Positions 23,448 through 29,334 of a stretch of 56,431 bases of DNA are shown here, one piece after another (the first letter of the stretch is position 1; the number at the start of each line of letters is the position of its first letter). Location: positions 1 through 56,431 of the IMG/VR virus record IMGVR_UViG_3300030102_003788; one strand, 5' to 3'. The position numbers were made by a program, and so were the translations under genes. The notes beneath the pieces are model-generated. The model was not told the origin of the DNA and made no database searches. It saw only the letters and a program-made list of their open reading frames with translations. Source of the DNA: a virus.

Positions 23448-23794
23448 TGTAATTCATTTGCTTGTTTAATATAATAGTTTTTAAGACAATAGCGTATTAA
23501 ATATTCTAATCTGTCTTGTTCTCTTGGTATTAGTATACGCTCTTTAGTATCAAACTCATGTACTTTACCATTTCCATATTGATAATAGCGTTTACTCATT
23601 TTAGTTTTGTTTAGTTGATAATTACTGTAGCCACAATTATTATTTCTAACATAACCTGACTTGAATGAAGCAACTTCGATAAACTTACCCCACCTTTTGA
23701 TTGGTAATTTCCAAGTGACTGTACCATTTTTCTTTTGTCTTGGCGTTGTAACATCTTGAATACCAAGTAGTTGTATTGTTTCTTTTATATTCAT
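23444..23794 (-). CDS. Hypothetical protein
   Basis: The product has 116 residues and is basic: WKLPIKRWGKFIEVASFKSG, then NNNCGYSNYQLNKTKMSKRY and a C-terminal helix (REQDRLEYLIRYCLKNYY). No family is recognised. It lies between two small genes of the leftward accessory run, 1 base downstream of the 23796-23960 stop. Confidence 0.5.
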   Translation of the reverse strand: MNIKETIQLLGIQDVTTPRQKKNGTVTWKLPIKRWGKFIEVASFKSGYVRNNNCGYSNYQLNKTKMSKRYYQYGNGKVHEFDTKERILIPREQDRLEYLIRYCLKNYYIKQANELQ

Positions 23795-23795
23795 A

Positions 23796-23960
23796 TTATT
23801 CTGTTATTATTTCATTATTATCATGTATCATCCACTCGCAGTTTGATAGTCTGTGACCTTCTTCTGTTAAATACTTTTCGTAGTCAGTATCTGAAAAGTC
23901 CCACACTTTATATTGGTAAACTCTACCTGTTTCAAAATTTAGCACTGTTATATATTTCAT
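23796..23960 (-). CDS. Small hypothetical protein
   Basis: The frame encodes 54 residues (MKYITVLNFETGRVYQYKVW, then CEWMIHDNNEIITE). The beta-like first half and the helical DTDYEKYLTEEGHR read as a real compact fold. Motif copy 4 ends 6 bases before its ATG, as at thyA. There is no known family. Confidence 0.5.
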   Translation of the reverse strand: MKYITVLNFETGRVYQYKVWDFSDTDYEKYLTEEGHRLSNCEWMIHDNNEIITE

Positions 23961-23966
23961 ATTGTT

Positions 23967-23997
23967 ATTATCTATTAGTGTTCGTATTTATTTTGTT
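23967..23997 (-). promoter_or_regulatory. Promoter-like motif copy 4 (weaker)
   Basis: On the minus strand it reads TAACAAAAT, AAATACGA, 8 nt, AGATAAT, the only copy with A in place of the first G. It lies directly 3' of the tRNA-like element. Confidence 0.55.
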
Positions 23998-23998
23998 A

Positions 23999-24056
23999 TG
24001 GTGTATAAGTGCCGTTCGAAGCGGGCGCCTTACAGCTCTTACTAGTACACTTATAC
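23999..24056 (-). ncRNA. tRNA-like element with CCA end but no room for an anticodon arm
   Basis: A perfect 9-bp stem (GTATAAGTG at the 5' end, CACTTATAC at the 3' end on the minus strand) is followed by A-CCA, exactly as in a tRNA acceptor stem. Inside are a D-arm-like AGTAAGAGC and a T-loop-like CTTCGAA. The whole element is 58 nt, about 18 short of a tRNA, and I cannot find an anticodon stem. It may be a degraded tRNA, a truncated tRNA mimic or a chance hairpin. It starts on the last base of the upstream gene's stop codon. Confidence 0.4.
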
Positions 24057-24268
24057 TAACCTAACATTGTACCATAACCTCTACGCTGAGTCAATTTAGC
24101 GATACGCGCAGCGTCACTGCTTGACATAATCTGTATGGAATTACCGGTTTTGTGGTTGATTAGTGGTGCGCAACCGTATGCTTCGGTCGTGGAGCAGTTT
24201 ACGCACACTTTGTAACCTAAATCGACTCTGCCTTGAGGTATTATATTATTGCATTTTACACACTTCAT
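24056..24268 (-). CDS. Small zinc-finger protein (CxxC...CxxC)
   Basis: The product has 70 residues. CVKCNNIIPQGR and YKVCVNCSTTEAYGC form a four-Cys zinc site similar to TraR/DksA-like fingers in spacing. AYGCAPLINHKTGNSIQIMS followed by RRGYGTML looks strongly conserved, and I recall similar small phage proteins. The role is not established. Its stop codon abuts the tRNA-like element. Confidence 0.65.
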   Translation of the reverse strand: MKCVKCNNIIPQGRVDLGYKVCVNCSTTEAYGCAPLINHKTGNSIQIMSSSDAARIAKLTQRRGYGTMLG

Positions 24269-24269
24269 A

Positions 24270-24446
24270 TTATTCAGCTATATAAGTTAGACCTTTATAG
24301 TTAAACCAGCTAGTAACTTCATCTGTGCCAAATTTAGTATCAGCAAGAGAGCAAATGGTATATGGTTTGTAGGTAATACCATTTAGTTGGATTTTTTGTA
24401 AGCCAGTAGTTATGTTTGGTTTTAAGAATTTAATTGTGTTTTGCAT
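24270..24446 (-). CDS. Small hypothetical protein
   Basis: The frame encodes 58 residues (MQNTIKFLKPNITTG, then LNGITYKPYTICSLADTKFG and VTSWFNYKGLTYIAE). Its residue mix is that of a folded small protein. It follows motif copy 5 with a 30-base leader and ends one base before the zinc-finger gene. Confidence 0.5.
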   Translation of the reverse strand: MQNTIKFLKPNITTGLQKIQLNGITYKPYTICSLADTKFGTDEVTSWFNYKGLTYIAE

Positions 24447-24476
24447 AGTATATAATTTTATTTGTTTAACATTTAT

Positions 24477-24508
24477 ATTATCCGACTCGCGTCGTATTTA
24501 GTTTGTAA
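24477..24508 (-). promoter_or_regulatory. Promoter-like motif copy 5
   Basis: On the minus strand it reads TTACAAACT, AAATACGA, 8 nt, GGATAATAT. The 8-nt spacer creates a CGAC-N4-GTCG palindrome. It sits directly after the stop of the 24509-24775 gene. Confidence 0.65.
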
Positions 24509-24775
24509 TTAGTCTATCTCGTCACAGTTCTCGCACCAAGAATCTATTGGTTGAGGTAACATACTTAACAATAAATTTACATAGTAATTACCTTTATTGT
24601 GAGTTATGTAGCCATAGTACATATCATATTGTATGTCTTCTATTAAGTTTAGTATTTGAAACTTTAACTCAGCTCTTTCTCTTTTGTCTACTGATACTTT
24701 TGTAGTATCACCTGTGTTTGCATAAGTTGTACACGCTAGTAGCATAGTAGCTACACATAATTTAATTTTCTTCAT
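24509..24775 (-). CDS. Small exported protein
   Basis: The 88-residue product has a signal peptide (MKKIKLCVATMLLACTTYAN). The mature ~68 residues are helical (LKFQILNLIEDIQYDMYYGY) and end in a CENCDE motif whose CxxC may form a disulphide in the periplasm. It is another exported protein in the early arm. No family is recognised. Confidence 0.55.
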   Translation of the reverse strand: MKKIKLCVATMLLACTTYANTGDTTKVSVDKRERAELKFQILNLIEDIQYDMYYGYITHNKGNYYVNLLLSMLPQPIDSWCENCDEID

Positions 24776-24792
24776 ATTATTTTATTTAATTA

Positions 24793-25041
24793 TTAATCTA
24801 AACTTGGTTCTATACCATTTTCTTTGTCTATTTCTATACAGTTAGCAATAGCGTCAGCTAGTAAATCTTGTGATTTTTGACTATTAAACCAGTCTTCTTT
24901 TTCCCACACATAGTAAATCCAGTCATTTGCTTTGTCTGCTGTTTCAAAGTAATTATCATACTCATTGCCATAACTATCAGTTACTTTTGCGTGGTATAAC
25001 TCACCTTGTCTTCTTGTTATGCTAAAATTTCTTTTTGTCAT
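24793..25041 (-). CDS. Hypothetical protein
   Basis: The product has 82 residues. FSITRRQGELYHAKVTDSYG begins a beta-hairpin-like domain, and DKANDWIYYVWEKEDWF a Trp-rich helix. It lies 22 bases downstream of motif copy 6. Nothing indicates function. Confidence 0.5.
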   Translation of the reverse strand: MTKRNFSITRRQGELYHAKVTDSYGNEYDNYFETADKANDWIYYVWEKEDWFNSQKSQDLLADAIANCIEIDKENGIEPSLD

Positions 25042-25063
25042 ATTATATATTATTTACATTATT

Positions 25064-25094
25064 ATTATCCGACTATTGTCGTATTTACATTGTA
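25064..25094 (-). promoter_or_regulatory. Promoter-like motif copy 6
   Basis: On the minus strand it reads TACAATGT, AAATACGA, 8 nt, GGATAATAAT, with a CGAC-N4-GTCG palindrome. Confidence 0.65.
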
Positions 25095-25100
25095 TTTGTG

Positions 25101-25208
25101 GTAGTGTGGGACTTGAACCCACTCGATTATTCGGCCGCCTTTCTACCGTACTTGTTCGCATTTTTTATAAGTCGCTAAACAACGTGGAACTACGACTCTG
25201 CCCACTAC
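25101..25208 (-). ncRNA. tRNA-like structured region with a canonical T-arm
   Basis: On the minus strand a perfect 5-bp T-stem with the classic loop (GTGGG TTCAAGT CCCAC, 25106-25122) is followed by ACTAC. A GTAGTG at 25203-25208 can pair with CACTAC at 25101-25106. The enclosed ~100 nt are too long for a normal tRNA, and I could not place a D-arm or an anticodon arm with confidence. It may be a decayed or intron-bearing tRNA or another structured RNA. There is no protein gene from 25042 to 25252. Confidence 0.4.
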
Positions 25209-25252
25209 ACGCTAATCTGTACTTCACGTGTAGTTACTACTGACATGTTTTA

Positions 25253-25498
25253 CTACTCAGTAATTGTTTGTAAATTTCTACAGAAACTTGGTACACAATT
25301 TGAGTTAGTGTATGACTTGTACTTCTGAAAACAGTTCATACTTTCAAATCTTTCTTTGTGAGTATTATATACTTCATCATGATTATATGATACATTTTCT
25401 TGTTTTTTGTTTACAAAAGTTATTATTGTATTTTTACCGATTAATGATTTTCTGATTACAAATCTTTTAGTTGTTAGTGTGTTAGTTAAGTTTGACAT
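25253..25498 (-). CDS. Hypothetical protein
   Basis: The product is 81 residues and basic: MSNLTNTLTTKRFVIRKSL, IGKNTIITFVNKKQENVSYN, and a C-terminal part with three cysteines (NCFQKYKSYTNSNCVPSFC). No family is recognised. Motif copy 7 precedes the gene with a 36-base leader. Confidence 0.5.
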   Translation of the reverse strand: MSNLTNTLTTKRFVIRKSLIGKNTIITFVNKKQENVSYNHDEVYNTHKERFESMNCFQKYKSYTNSNCVPSFCRNLQTITE

Positions 25499-25534
25499 AG
25501 TTTATTTATTTATTTAATTATTATTTACATTTAT

Positions 25535-25566
25535 ATTATCCAGTTGACTTCGTATTTACATTGTAA
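25535..25566 (-). promoter_or_regulatory. Promoter-like motif copy 7
   Basis: On the minus strand it reads TTACAATGT, AAATACGA, 8 nt, GGATAATAT. Confidence 0.65.
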
Positions 25567-25621
25567 AAGTATATTGTTTGTTTATTATATAATTTACTAT
25601 TGTATGTACTGCGCTGCGTTT

Positions 25622-25750
25622 CTATATGTGCGAATTATAAAATTCATTATTTTCTTTTTTAGTTTTGAATTTAAATACTTTTACTATATTACTTTTAGTA
25701 GTTATTATAGTAGTATAGTCAGTTTGCTTAATTGATTTTATTATTGACAT
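25622..25750 (-). CDS. Small hypothetical protein
   Basis: The frame encodes 42 residues (MSIIKSIKQTDYTTIITTKS, then VKVFKFKTKKENNEF). It alternates hydrophobic and basic residues and could be one small beta-hairpin domain. It is the leftward gene closest to the strand switch, 28 bases after motif copy 8, which makes it a likely first-expressed gene. The motif placement is the main support. Confidence 0.45.
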   Translation of the reverse strand: MSIIKSIKQTDYTTIITTKSNIVKVFKFKTKKENNEFYNSHI

Positions 25751-25778
25751 AGTTATTTATTTTATTTATTACATATAT

Positions 25779-25809
25779 ATTATCCAAATGCGTTCGTATT
25801 TACTATGTA
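25779..25809 (-). promoter_or_regulatory. Promoter-like motif copy 8, leftward half of a divergent pair
   Basis: On the minus strand it reads TACATAGT, AAATACGA, 8 nt, GGATAATAT. It faces away from motif copy 9, 50 bases to the right. Confidence 0.7.
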
Positions 25810-25859
25810 GAAAAAAGCTAAAATGTTTTGAGTAAGTGCAATTTGTAATTACAACGAAA

Positions 25860-25890
25860 TACAAAGTAAAAACGAATAAAAATGGATAAT
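25860..25890 (+). promoter_or_regulatory. Promoter-like motif copy 9, the only rightward copy
   Basis: On the plus strand it reads TACAAAGT, AAAAACGA, 8 nt, GGATAATAAT, with the same spacing as the eight leftward copies. It would start transcription toward the 26.1-kb gene cluster. Confidence 0.7.
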
Positions 25891-25894
25891 AATT

Positions 25895-25936
25895 ATGAAA
25901 AACGATGGCGAGCTGGCGTTTACAAGTGCGTTTTAA
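25895..25936 (+). CDS. Possible 13-codon leader peptide
   Basis: The ATG lies 4 bases after motif copy 9 and encodes MKNDGELAFTSAF before a TAA. It is followed directly by the GC-rich block. It may be a leader peptide or a chance frame. Confidence 0.15.
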   Translation: MKNDGELAFTSAF

Positions 25937-25939
25937 GCT

Positions 25940-25967
25940 TAGGGGGGCCGGCCTAGGGGTAGGGGGC
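25940..25967. other. GC-rich block in an AT-rich strand-switch region
   Basis: A G6 run, the palindrome GGCCGGCC, an overlapping CCTAGG, a G4 run and a G5 run occur within about 28 bases. Surrounding DNA is strongly AT-rich. It lies between divergent promoter-like motifs and inverted repeat B. An origin, a structured RNA or a protein site are all possible. Confidence 0.45.
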
Positions 25968-26001
25968 AACACCACGCTCCAATATTTATAATGTTTTTTT
26001 T

Positions 26002-26047
26002 GTGACATAAGCCTATTAATAAACCCTTAGTAACAGGCAAGTGTCAC
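26002..26047. promoter_or_regulatory. Inverted repeat GTGACA-N3-GCC ... GGC-N3-TGTCAC at the strand switch (site B)
   Basis: The left arm is GTGACATAAGCC (26002-26013), the right arm GGCAAGTGTCAC (26036-26047), the spacer 22 bases. The 21 bases at 25998-26018 match 20467-20487 with one mismatch. The site lies 67 bases before the first rightward gene. Confidence 0.6.
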
Positions 26048-26113
26048 ACTTTACTTAAATAAGTATTTATACGTGTGATAATACTGATAAGTAAGTAATT
26101 AAAAAAAACAATT

Positions 26114-26380
26114 ATGGCGTTCAAAATGAAGGGCTGGAGCCCATTTGATAAAAAACACGAAGATAAAGATACTATTGTAGAGCGAACAAAGGATAGAAAG
26201 TTTATGGATAAAGTTTACAAAGCGTTAGACGAAAGCGGTAAACTTCAAGACACTGGAGGTTATTCAGCAAGAGAATTGGCTGCAATGACTGAAAAAGAAA
26301 GAGCAGGTAATATAAATGATTATGAACCGGATTCTTTCAATAAGATGGTACAAGAAATGAAAGAAAAACTTAGTAAATAA
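26114..26380 (+). CDS. MAFKMK-family small protein
   Basis: The product has 88 residues and starts MAFKMKGWSPFDKKHE. The N-terminal MAFK(M/L)K...P signature is shared with at least five other proteins in this window that are otherwise unalike. The remainder is charged and helical (FMDKVYKALDESGKLQDTGG, ARELAAMTEKERAG, MVQEMKEKL). It is the first gene of the rightward arm, behind site B and motif copy 9. The role is unknown; delivery into virions or cells via the N-terminal tag is a hypothesis. Confidence 0.6.
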   Translation: MAFKMKGWSPFDKKHEDKDTIVERTKDRKFMDKVYKALDESGKLQDTGGYSARELAAMTEKERAGNINDYEPDSFNKMVQEMKEKLSK

Positions 26381-26383
26381 ATT

Positions 26384-26677
26384 ATGGCATTTAAACTAAA
26401 AGGTCCGACACTTTATAAAAATAAATATACTGAAGATGGTCTTGTTGACAAAGACATTCCAGAACTTAATCTTTCAGAAAGAGAGGATCCATATGTAACA
26501 TCAAGGATAGAAGCTCAAAAAAAGTTAGACTCAATTAATAAAATGAAGAGCAGCCCACTTGACAAATATGCATCGGCAGCTCAACGTAGAGCAGTTTGGG
26601 CTAATAAAGCTGATGGTGGTGCTGGTCACCCTGATAAGAAAAAGAAGAAGAGGAAAAAGAAAAGTAAAAAGAAATAA
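26384..26677 (+). CDS. MAFKMK-family small basic protein
   Basis: The product has 97 residues: MAFKLKGPTLYKNKYTEDGL at the start, an SSPLDKYASAAQRRAVWANK segment carrying an SPL motif, then a Lys/Arg tail of about 15 basic residues. KYASAAQRRAVWANKADGG resembles a short domain seen in many marine phage small proteins. It starts 3 bases after the upstream stop and is followed after 2 bases by another family member. Confidence 0.6.
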   Translation: MAFKLKGPTLYKNKYTEDGLVDKDIPELNLSEREDPYVTSRIEAQKKLDSINKMKSSPLDKYASAAQRRAVWANKADGGAGHPDKKKKKRKKKSKKK

Positions 26678-26679
26678 AT

Positions 26680-26862
26680 ATGGCGTTTAAAATGAAAACA
26701 CCTTTCTTGCAACAATATTTAACTGAGTTCGAAGAGCAGAAGGCTAAAGATGACGCAGAACGTAAAAAGAAAATAGCAGAAAGAAACAAAATGTTAAACG
26801 AGCTAGGAATAGTACTACCAGAACCAAAATGTGGTGTAAACTTTTTTGGTATGAACAGATAA
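26680..26862 (+). CDS. MAFKMK-family small protein
   Basis: The product has 60 residues: MAFKMKTPFLQQYLTEFEEQ, a charged helix (KAKDDAERKKKIAERNKML), and a short end with VLPEPKCGVNFFGMNR. After the shared N-terminus there is no similarity to its neighbours, so the N-terminal segment behaves like a portable tag. Confidence 0.55.
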   Translation: MAFKMKTPFLQQYLTEFEEQKAKDDAERKKKIAERNKMLNELGIVLPEPKCGVNFFGMNR

Positions 26863-26886
26863 TTAATAAACATAAAAAATATAAAA

Positions 26887-27399
26887 ATGGCATTTAAAAT
26901 GAAAGGACCTATGTTTTTTGGGTCAGCAATAAAAAAATACGGTAAAAAATCAGAACCAGTTGCAAAAATGAAAGGTGATTTAAACAAAGATGGTAAAATG
27001 TCTGATTACGAAAAAAATAGACAAGACGCTATAGACGAAAACATGGAGAAAGAAGGATCTGGTATGAATTACGGATCTCCTGTAAAAAATAGAGTAACAG
27101 AAGGTGGAAAATTAGTAAATCATACACATAAAGATGGATCAACGCACACTTATGCTGCACCAAAAACAAGACCTGATGGAACAGTAGCGCCTGGTGGTAC
27201 TGATGAAAAAGGAACAATAACACCAGCAACTAAAATGGCTCACGGTAGTAAAGATAAAAAAGGTGGCCCAAAGATGAAATATGGTAAAAAAGATCCTGCG
27301 CCTAAAATGGTTCACAGTGGTAAAAAGAAAAAAGGTGGTCCAAAGATGAAAGATAAGAATCCAGCGCCTAAAATGAATTACGAAAAAAAGAAAAAATAG
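26887..27399 (+). CDS. MAFKMK-family protein with internal Lys/Gly repeats
   Basis: The product has 170 residues: MAFKMKGPMFFGSAIKKYG, then KGDLNKDGKMSDYEKNRQDA with an EF-hand-like DLNKDGKMSDYE loop (a dockerin-style Ca2+ pattern), and GMNYGSPVKN, an SP motif shared with the 54828 protein. The C-terminal half has degenerate KKKGGPKMK and APKMxY repeats. The DxNxDG loop could bind calcium outside the cell. There is a 24-base gap before it. Confidence 0.6.
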   Translation: MAFKMKGPMFFGSAIKKYGKKSEPVAKMKGDLNKDGKMSDYEKNRQDAIDENMEKEGSGMNYGSPVKNRVTEGGKLVNHTHKDGSTHTYAAPKTRPDGTVAPGGTDEKGTITPATKMAHGSKDKKGGPKMKYGKKDPAPKMVHSGKKKKGGPKMKDKNPAPKMNYEKKKK

Positions 27400-27411
27400 G
27401 GAAAGTCCCTA
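27397..27411 (+). terminator. Short hairpin after the MAFKMK cluster
   Basis: TAGGGA, loop AAG, TCCCTA overlaps the stop of the preceding gene. No T-run follows, so it may be an attenuator or RNA-stability element rather than a full terminator. Confidence 0.3.
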
Positions 27412-27445
27412 AACCAAGTCAATATTAACCAAAAATAAAACCAAA

Positions 27446-27736
27446 ATGACTTATTTATACTACAAGACTAGTACGTATACTAGCAATACTAAACCGAACG
27501 AAAAAACTATTAACCAGTGGAAGCATTTAGCTGACAAAAGTAATTGGAGAATAACACAATTACCTAACGGTTTTTATCAAACTGAGGTAAATGACCCAGA
27601 AAATGATAAAAATTGGCACGATGTTACACGTAGAGAGACCATAGAAGGTGCTGAAGCAGCAATTGATGGCAGCATCGACCATTTCTCTAAAAAATTAGAG
27701 GCTACAAAAGGCCCAAAAGTAGTAAAAACGTTCTAA
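27446..27736 (+). CDS. Hypothetical protein upstream of the chaperonin genes
   Basis: The product has 96 residues: YYKTSTYTSNTKPNEKTINQ, HLADKSNWRITQLPNGFYQT and an acidic helical end (ETIEGAEAAIDGSIDHFSKK). It looks like a small alpha/beta fold with no recognised family. It sits between the MAFKMK cluster and groEL, 32 bases before groEL, and may be co-transcribed with it. Confidence 0.5.
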   Translation: MTYLYYKTSTYTSNTKPNEKTINQWKHLADKSNWRITQLPNGFYQTEVNDPENDKNWHDVTRRETIEGAEAAIDGSIDHFSKKLEATKGPKVVKTF

Positions 27737-27768
27737 TAGAACAATAATTTAATTAAATTTAATCAAAT

Positions 27769-29334
27769 ATGGAATACAATCAACCTAGTGAGATTGTCAA
27801 AGACGTGAATTTTGGCGATTTTGCAAAAAACAAGGTAATTACGGGCGTTGAAAAGCTCGCAAAAGCAGTAAAATCAACCTTAGGTGCTTCTGGTAAGTGT
27901 GTTATTTACGAAGACGCACGCGGAAACCCGGTCATAACAAAAGATGGTGTAACCGTAGCTGAATCGGTAGTCTTATTTGACCCGGTTGAAAATATGGGTG
28001 CTACCCTTATTAAAGAAGCTGCTAGAAATACAGTGAAAGAAGCAGGTGACGGTACTACTACAGCTACTGTACTTGCTGAATCACTATTAAAAGAAGTAAA
28101 TAATAGTGAAGAAACTATTAGAGATATAAAAAACGGAATAAACTCCGGTTTAAAAAAGGTAAACGATTACCTAAATAAGATTTCTGTAAAGATCGAGGGC
28201 GATATGCTGGAATCTGTTAGTTCAATTAGTTGTAATAATGATGCAGAACTAGGAGAGATTATAGCGGAAGCTTATACTAAAGTAGGTAAAGATGGTGTGG
28301 TGTTAATGGAAGAGTCTCCAACAGAAGAAACGTATGTTGAAGTCGTAGATGGTGTACAAATAGACTCAGGACTCACATCTCCACATTTTATTACTGATAA
28401 AGACAAGCAAGTATGTGAGCTTGATAATCCTTTAGTATTAATCGTAACTTCAGAAATACCAAACATAAGAAAAATACAAAAAATACTAGAGTACGTTATA
28501 AAGAATAAAAGATCACTTTTGATAGTTGCTCCAGTAGAACAGCAGGTTAAAGCTGCACTTCTTATGAATAAAGTAAAAGGTAATATAAAAGTTAATATAG
28601 TTGACTTACCAGGCTTTGGTCCTACTAAAAACGATACATGTGAAGATTTAGCATTTTTAGTTGGAGCCAAGGTTATAAACGAACAATTAGGTGATGATCT
28701 TGATTTAATAGATATTGATTGCTTAGGTGAGGCGTATACAGCTATAACAGATGATAAAAACACTGTATTAACTATTGATACTCCACGCGAGCAAATGAAA
28801 GAACGGATAAAGAGTATTAAGAAAACTATAGATAAGTGGCATAAAAACCCATATATACAGAAAAAACATAGACAAAGACTAGCTATGTTAAACGGTAGTG
28901 TTGGTATTGTAAAAGTTGGTGCTAATTCTAAAGTTGAGATGAAAGAGAAAAAAGATAGAGTAGAAGACGCAATATATGCTACAAAAGCTGCTCTGAAAGA
29001 AGGTATTGTACCAGGTGGTGGTACTGCTCTTTTAAATGCTTCACAAAGCCTAACGAGTGATAACGAAGGTGAAAAAATACTTTTTAAAGCAATACAAGCT
29101 CCATTTCACACTATACTTGATAACGCTGGTTTAACACAAACAGCACCCCGCCCTGACAAAGGTCTAGGCGTTAATGTTGTAACAGGTGAAGCTGTTGATA
29201 TGATATCATCTGGTATTATTGATCCAGTGCTTGTTACAAAGTCAGCGCTTAAAAATGCGGTAAGTGTTGTTTCTACTATTATATCTGCAGATTGTGTAAT
29301 TTCAAATATGAGAACAAATGAAAGCGATAAATAG
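27769..29334 (+). CDS. groEL: Phage chaperonin GroEL
   Basis: The product has 521 residues against ~548 in E. coli. The nucleotide-binding signature GDGTTTATVLAESLLKE is intact, as are ITKDGVTVAESV in the equatorial domain, VEDAIYATKAALKEG with the ATPase Asp, and PGGGTALLNAS. The apical domain is shortened and divergent, and the usual C-terminal GGM tail is missing (ends NESDK). Phage GroELs are thought to fold capsid proteins. It precedes GroES with a 17-base overlap, the reverse of the bacterial groES-groEL order. Confidence 0.95.
   Translation: MEYNQPSEIVKDVNFGDFAKNKVITGVEKLAKAVKSTLGASGKCVIYEDARGNPVITKDGVTVAESVVLFDPVENMGATLIKEAARNTVKEAGDGTTTATVLAESLLKEVNNSEETIRDIKNGINSGLKKVNDYLNKISVKIEGDMLESVSSISCNNDAELGEIIAEAYTKVGKDGVVLMEESPTEETYVEVVDGVQIDSGLTSPHFITDKDKQVCELDNPLVLIVTSEIPNIRKIQKILEYVIKNKRSLLIVAPVEQQVKAALLMNKVKGNIKVNIVDLPGFGPTKNDTCEDLAFLVGAKVINEQLGDDLDLIDIDCLGEAYTAITDDKNTVLTIDTPREQMKERIKSIKKTIDKWHKNPYIQKKHRQRLAMLNGSVGIVKVGANSKVEMKEKKDRVEDAIYATKAALKEGIVPGGGTALLNASQSLTSDNEGEKILFKAIQAPFHTILDNAGLTQTAPRPDKGLGVNVVTGEAVDMISSGIIDPVLVTKSALKNAVSVVSTIISADCVISNMRTNESDK

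Noticed and set aside
25019-25243. Rightward 74-codon frame containing GLEPTR
   Set aside because: This string is the usual antisense translation of a tRNA T-arm; the region is better read as a tRNA-like element on the minus strand.
25769-26008. Leftward 79-codon frame starting MSQ, like the HTH gene start
   Set aside because: It runs through both divergent promoter-like motifs and the GC-rich block and has no protein-like pattern after the first residues. The shared start is explained by the duplicated inverted repeat (sites A and B).
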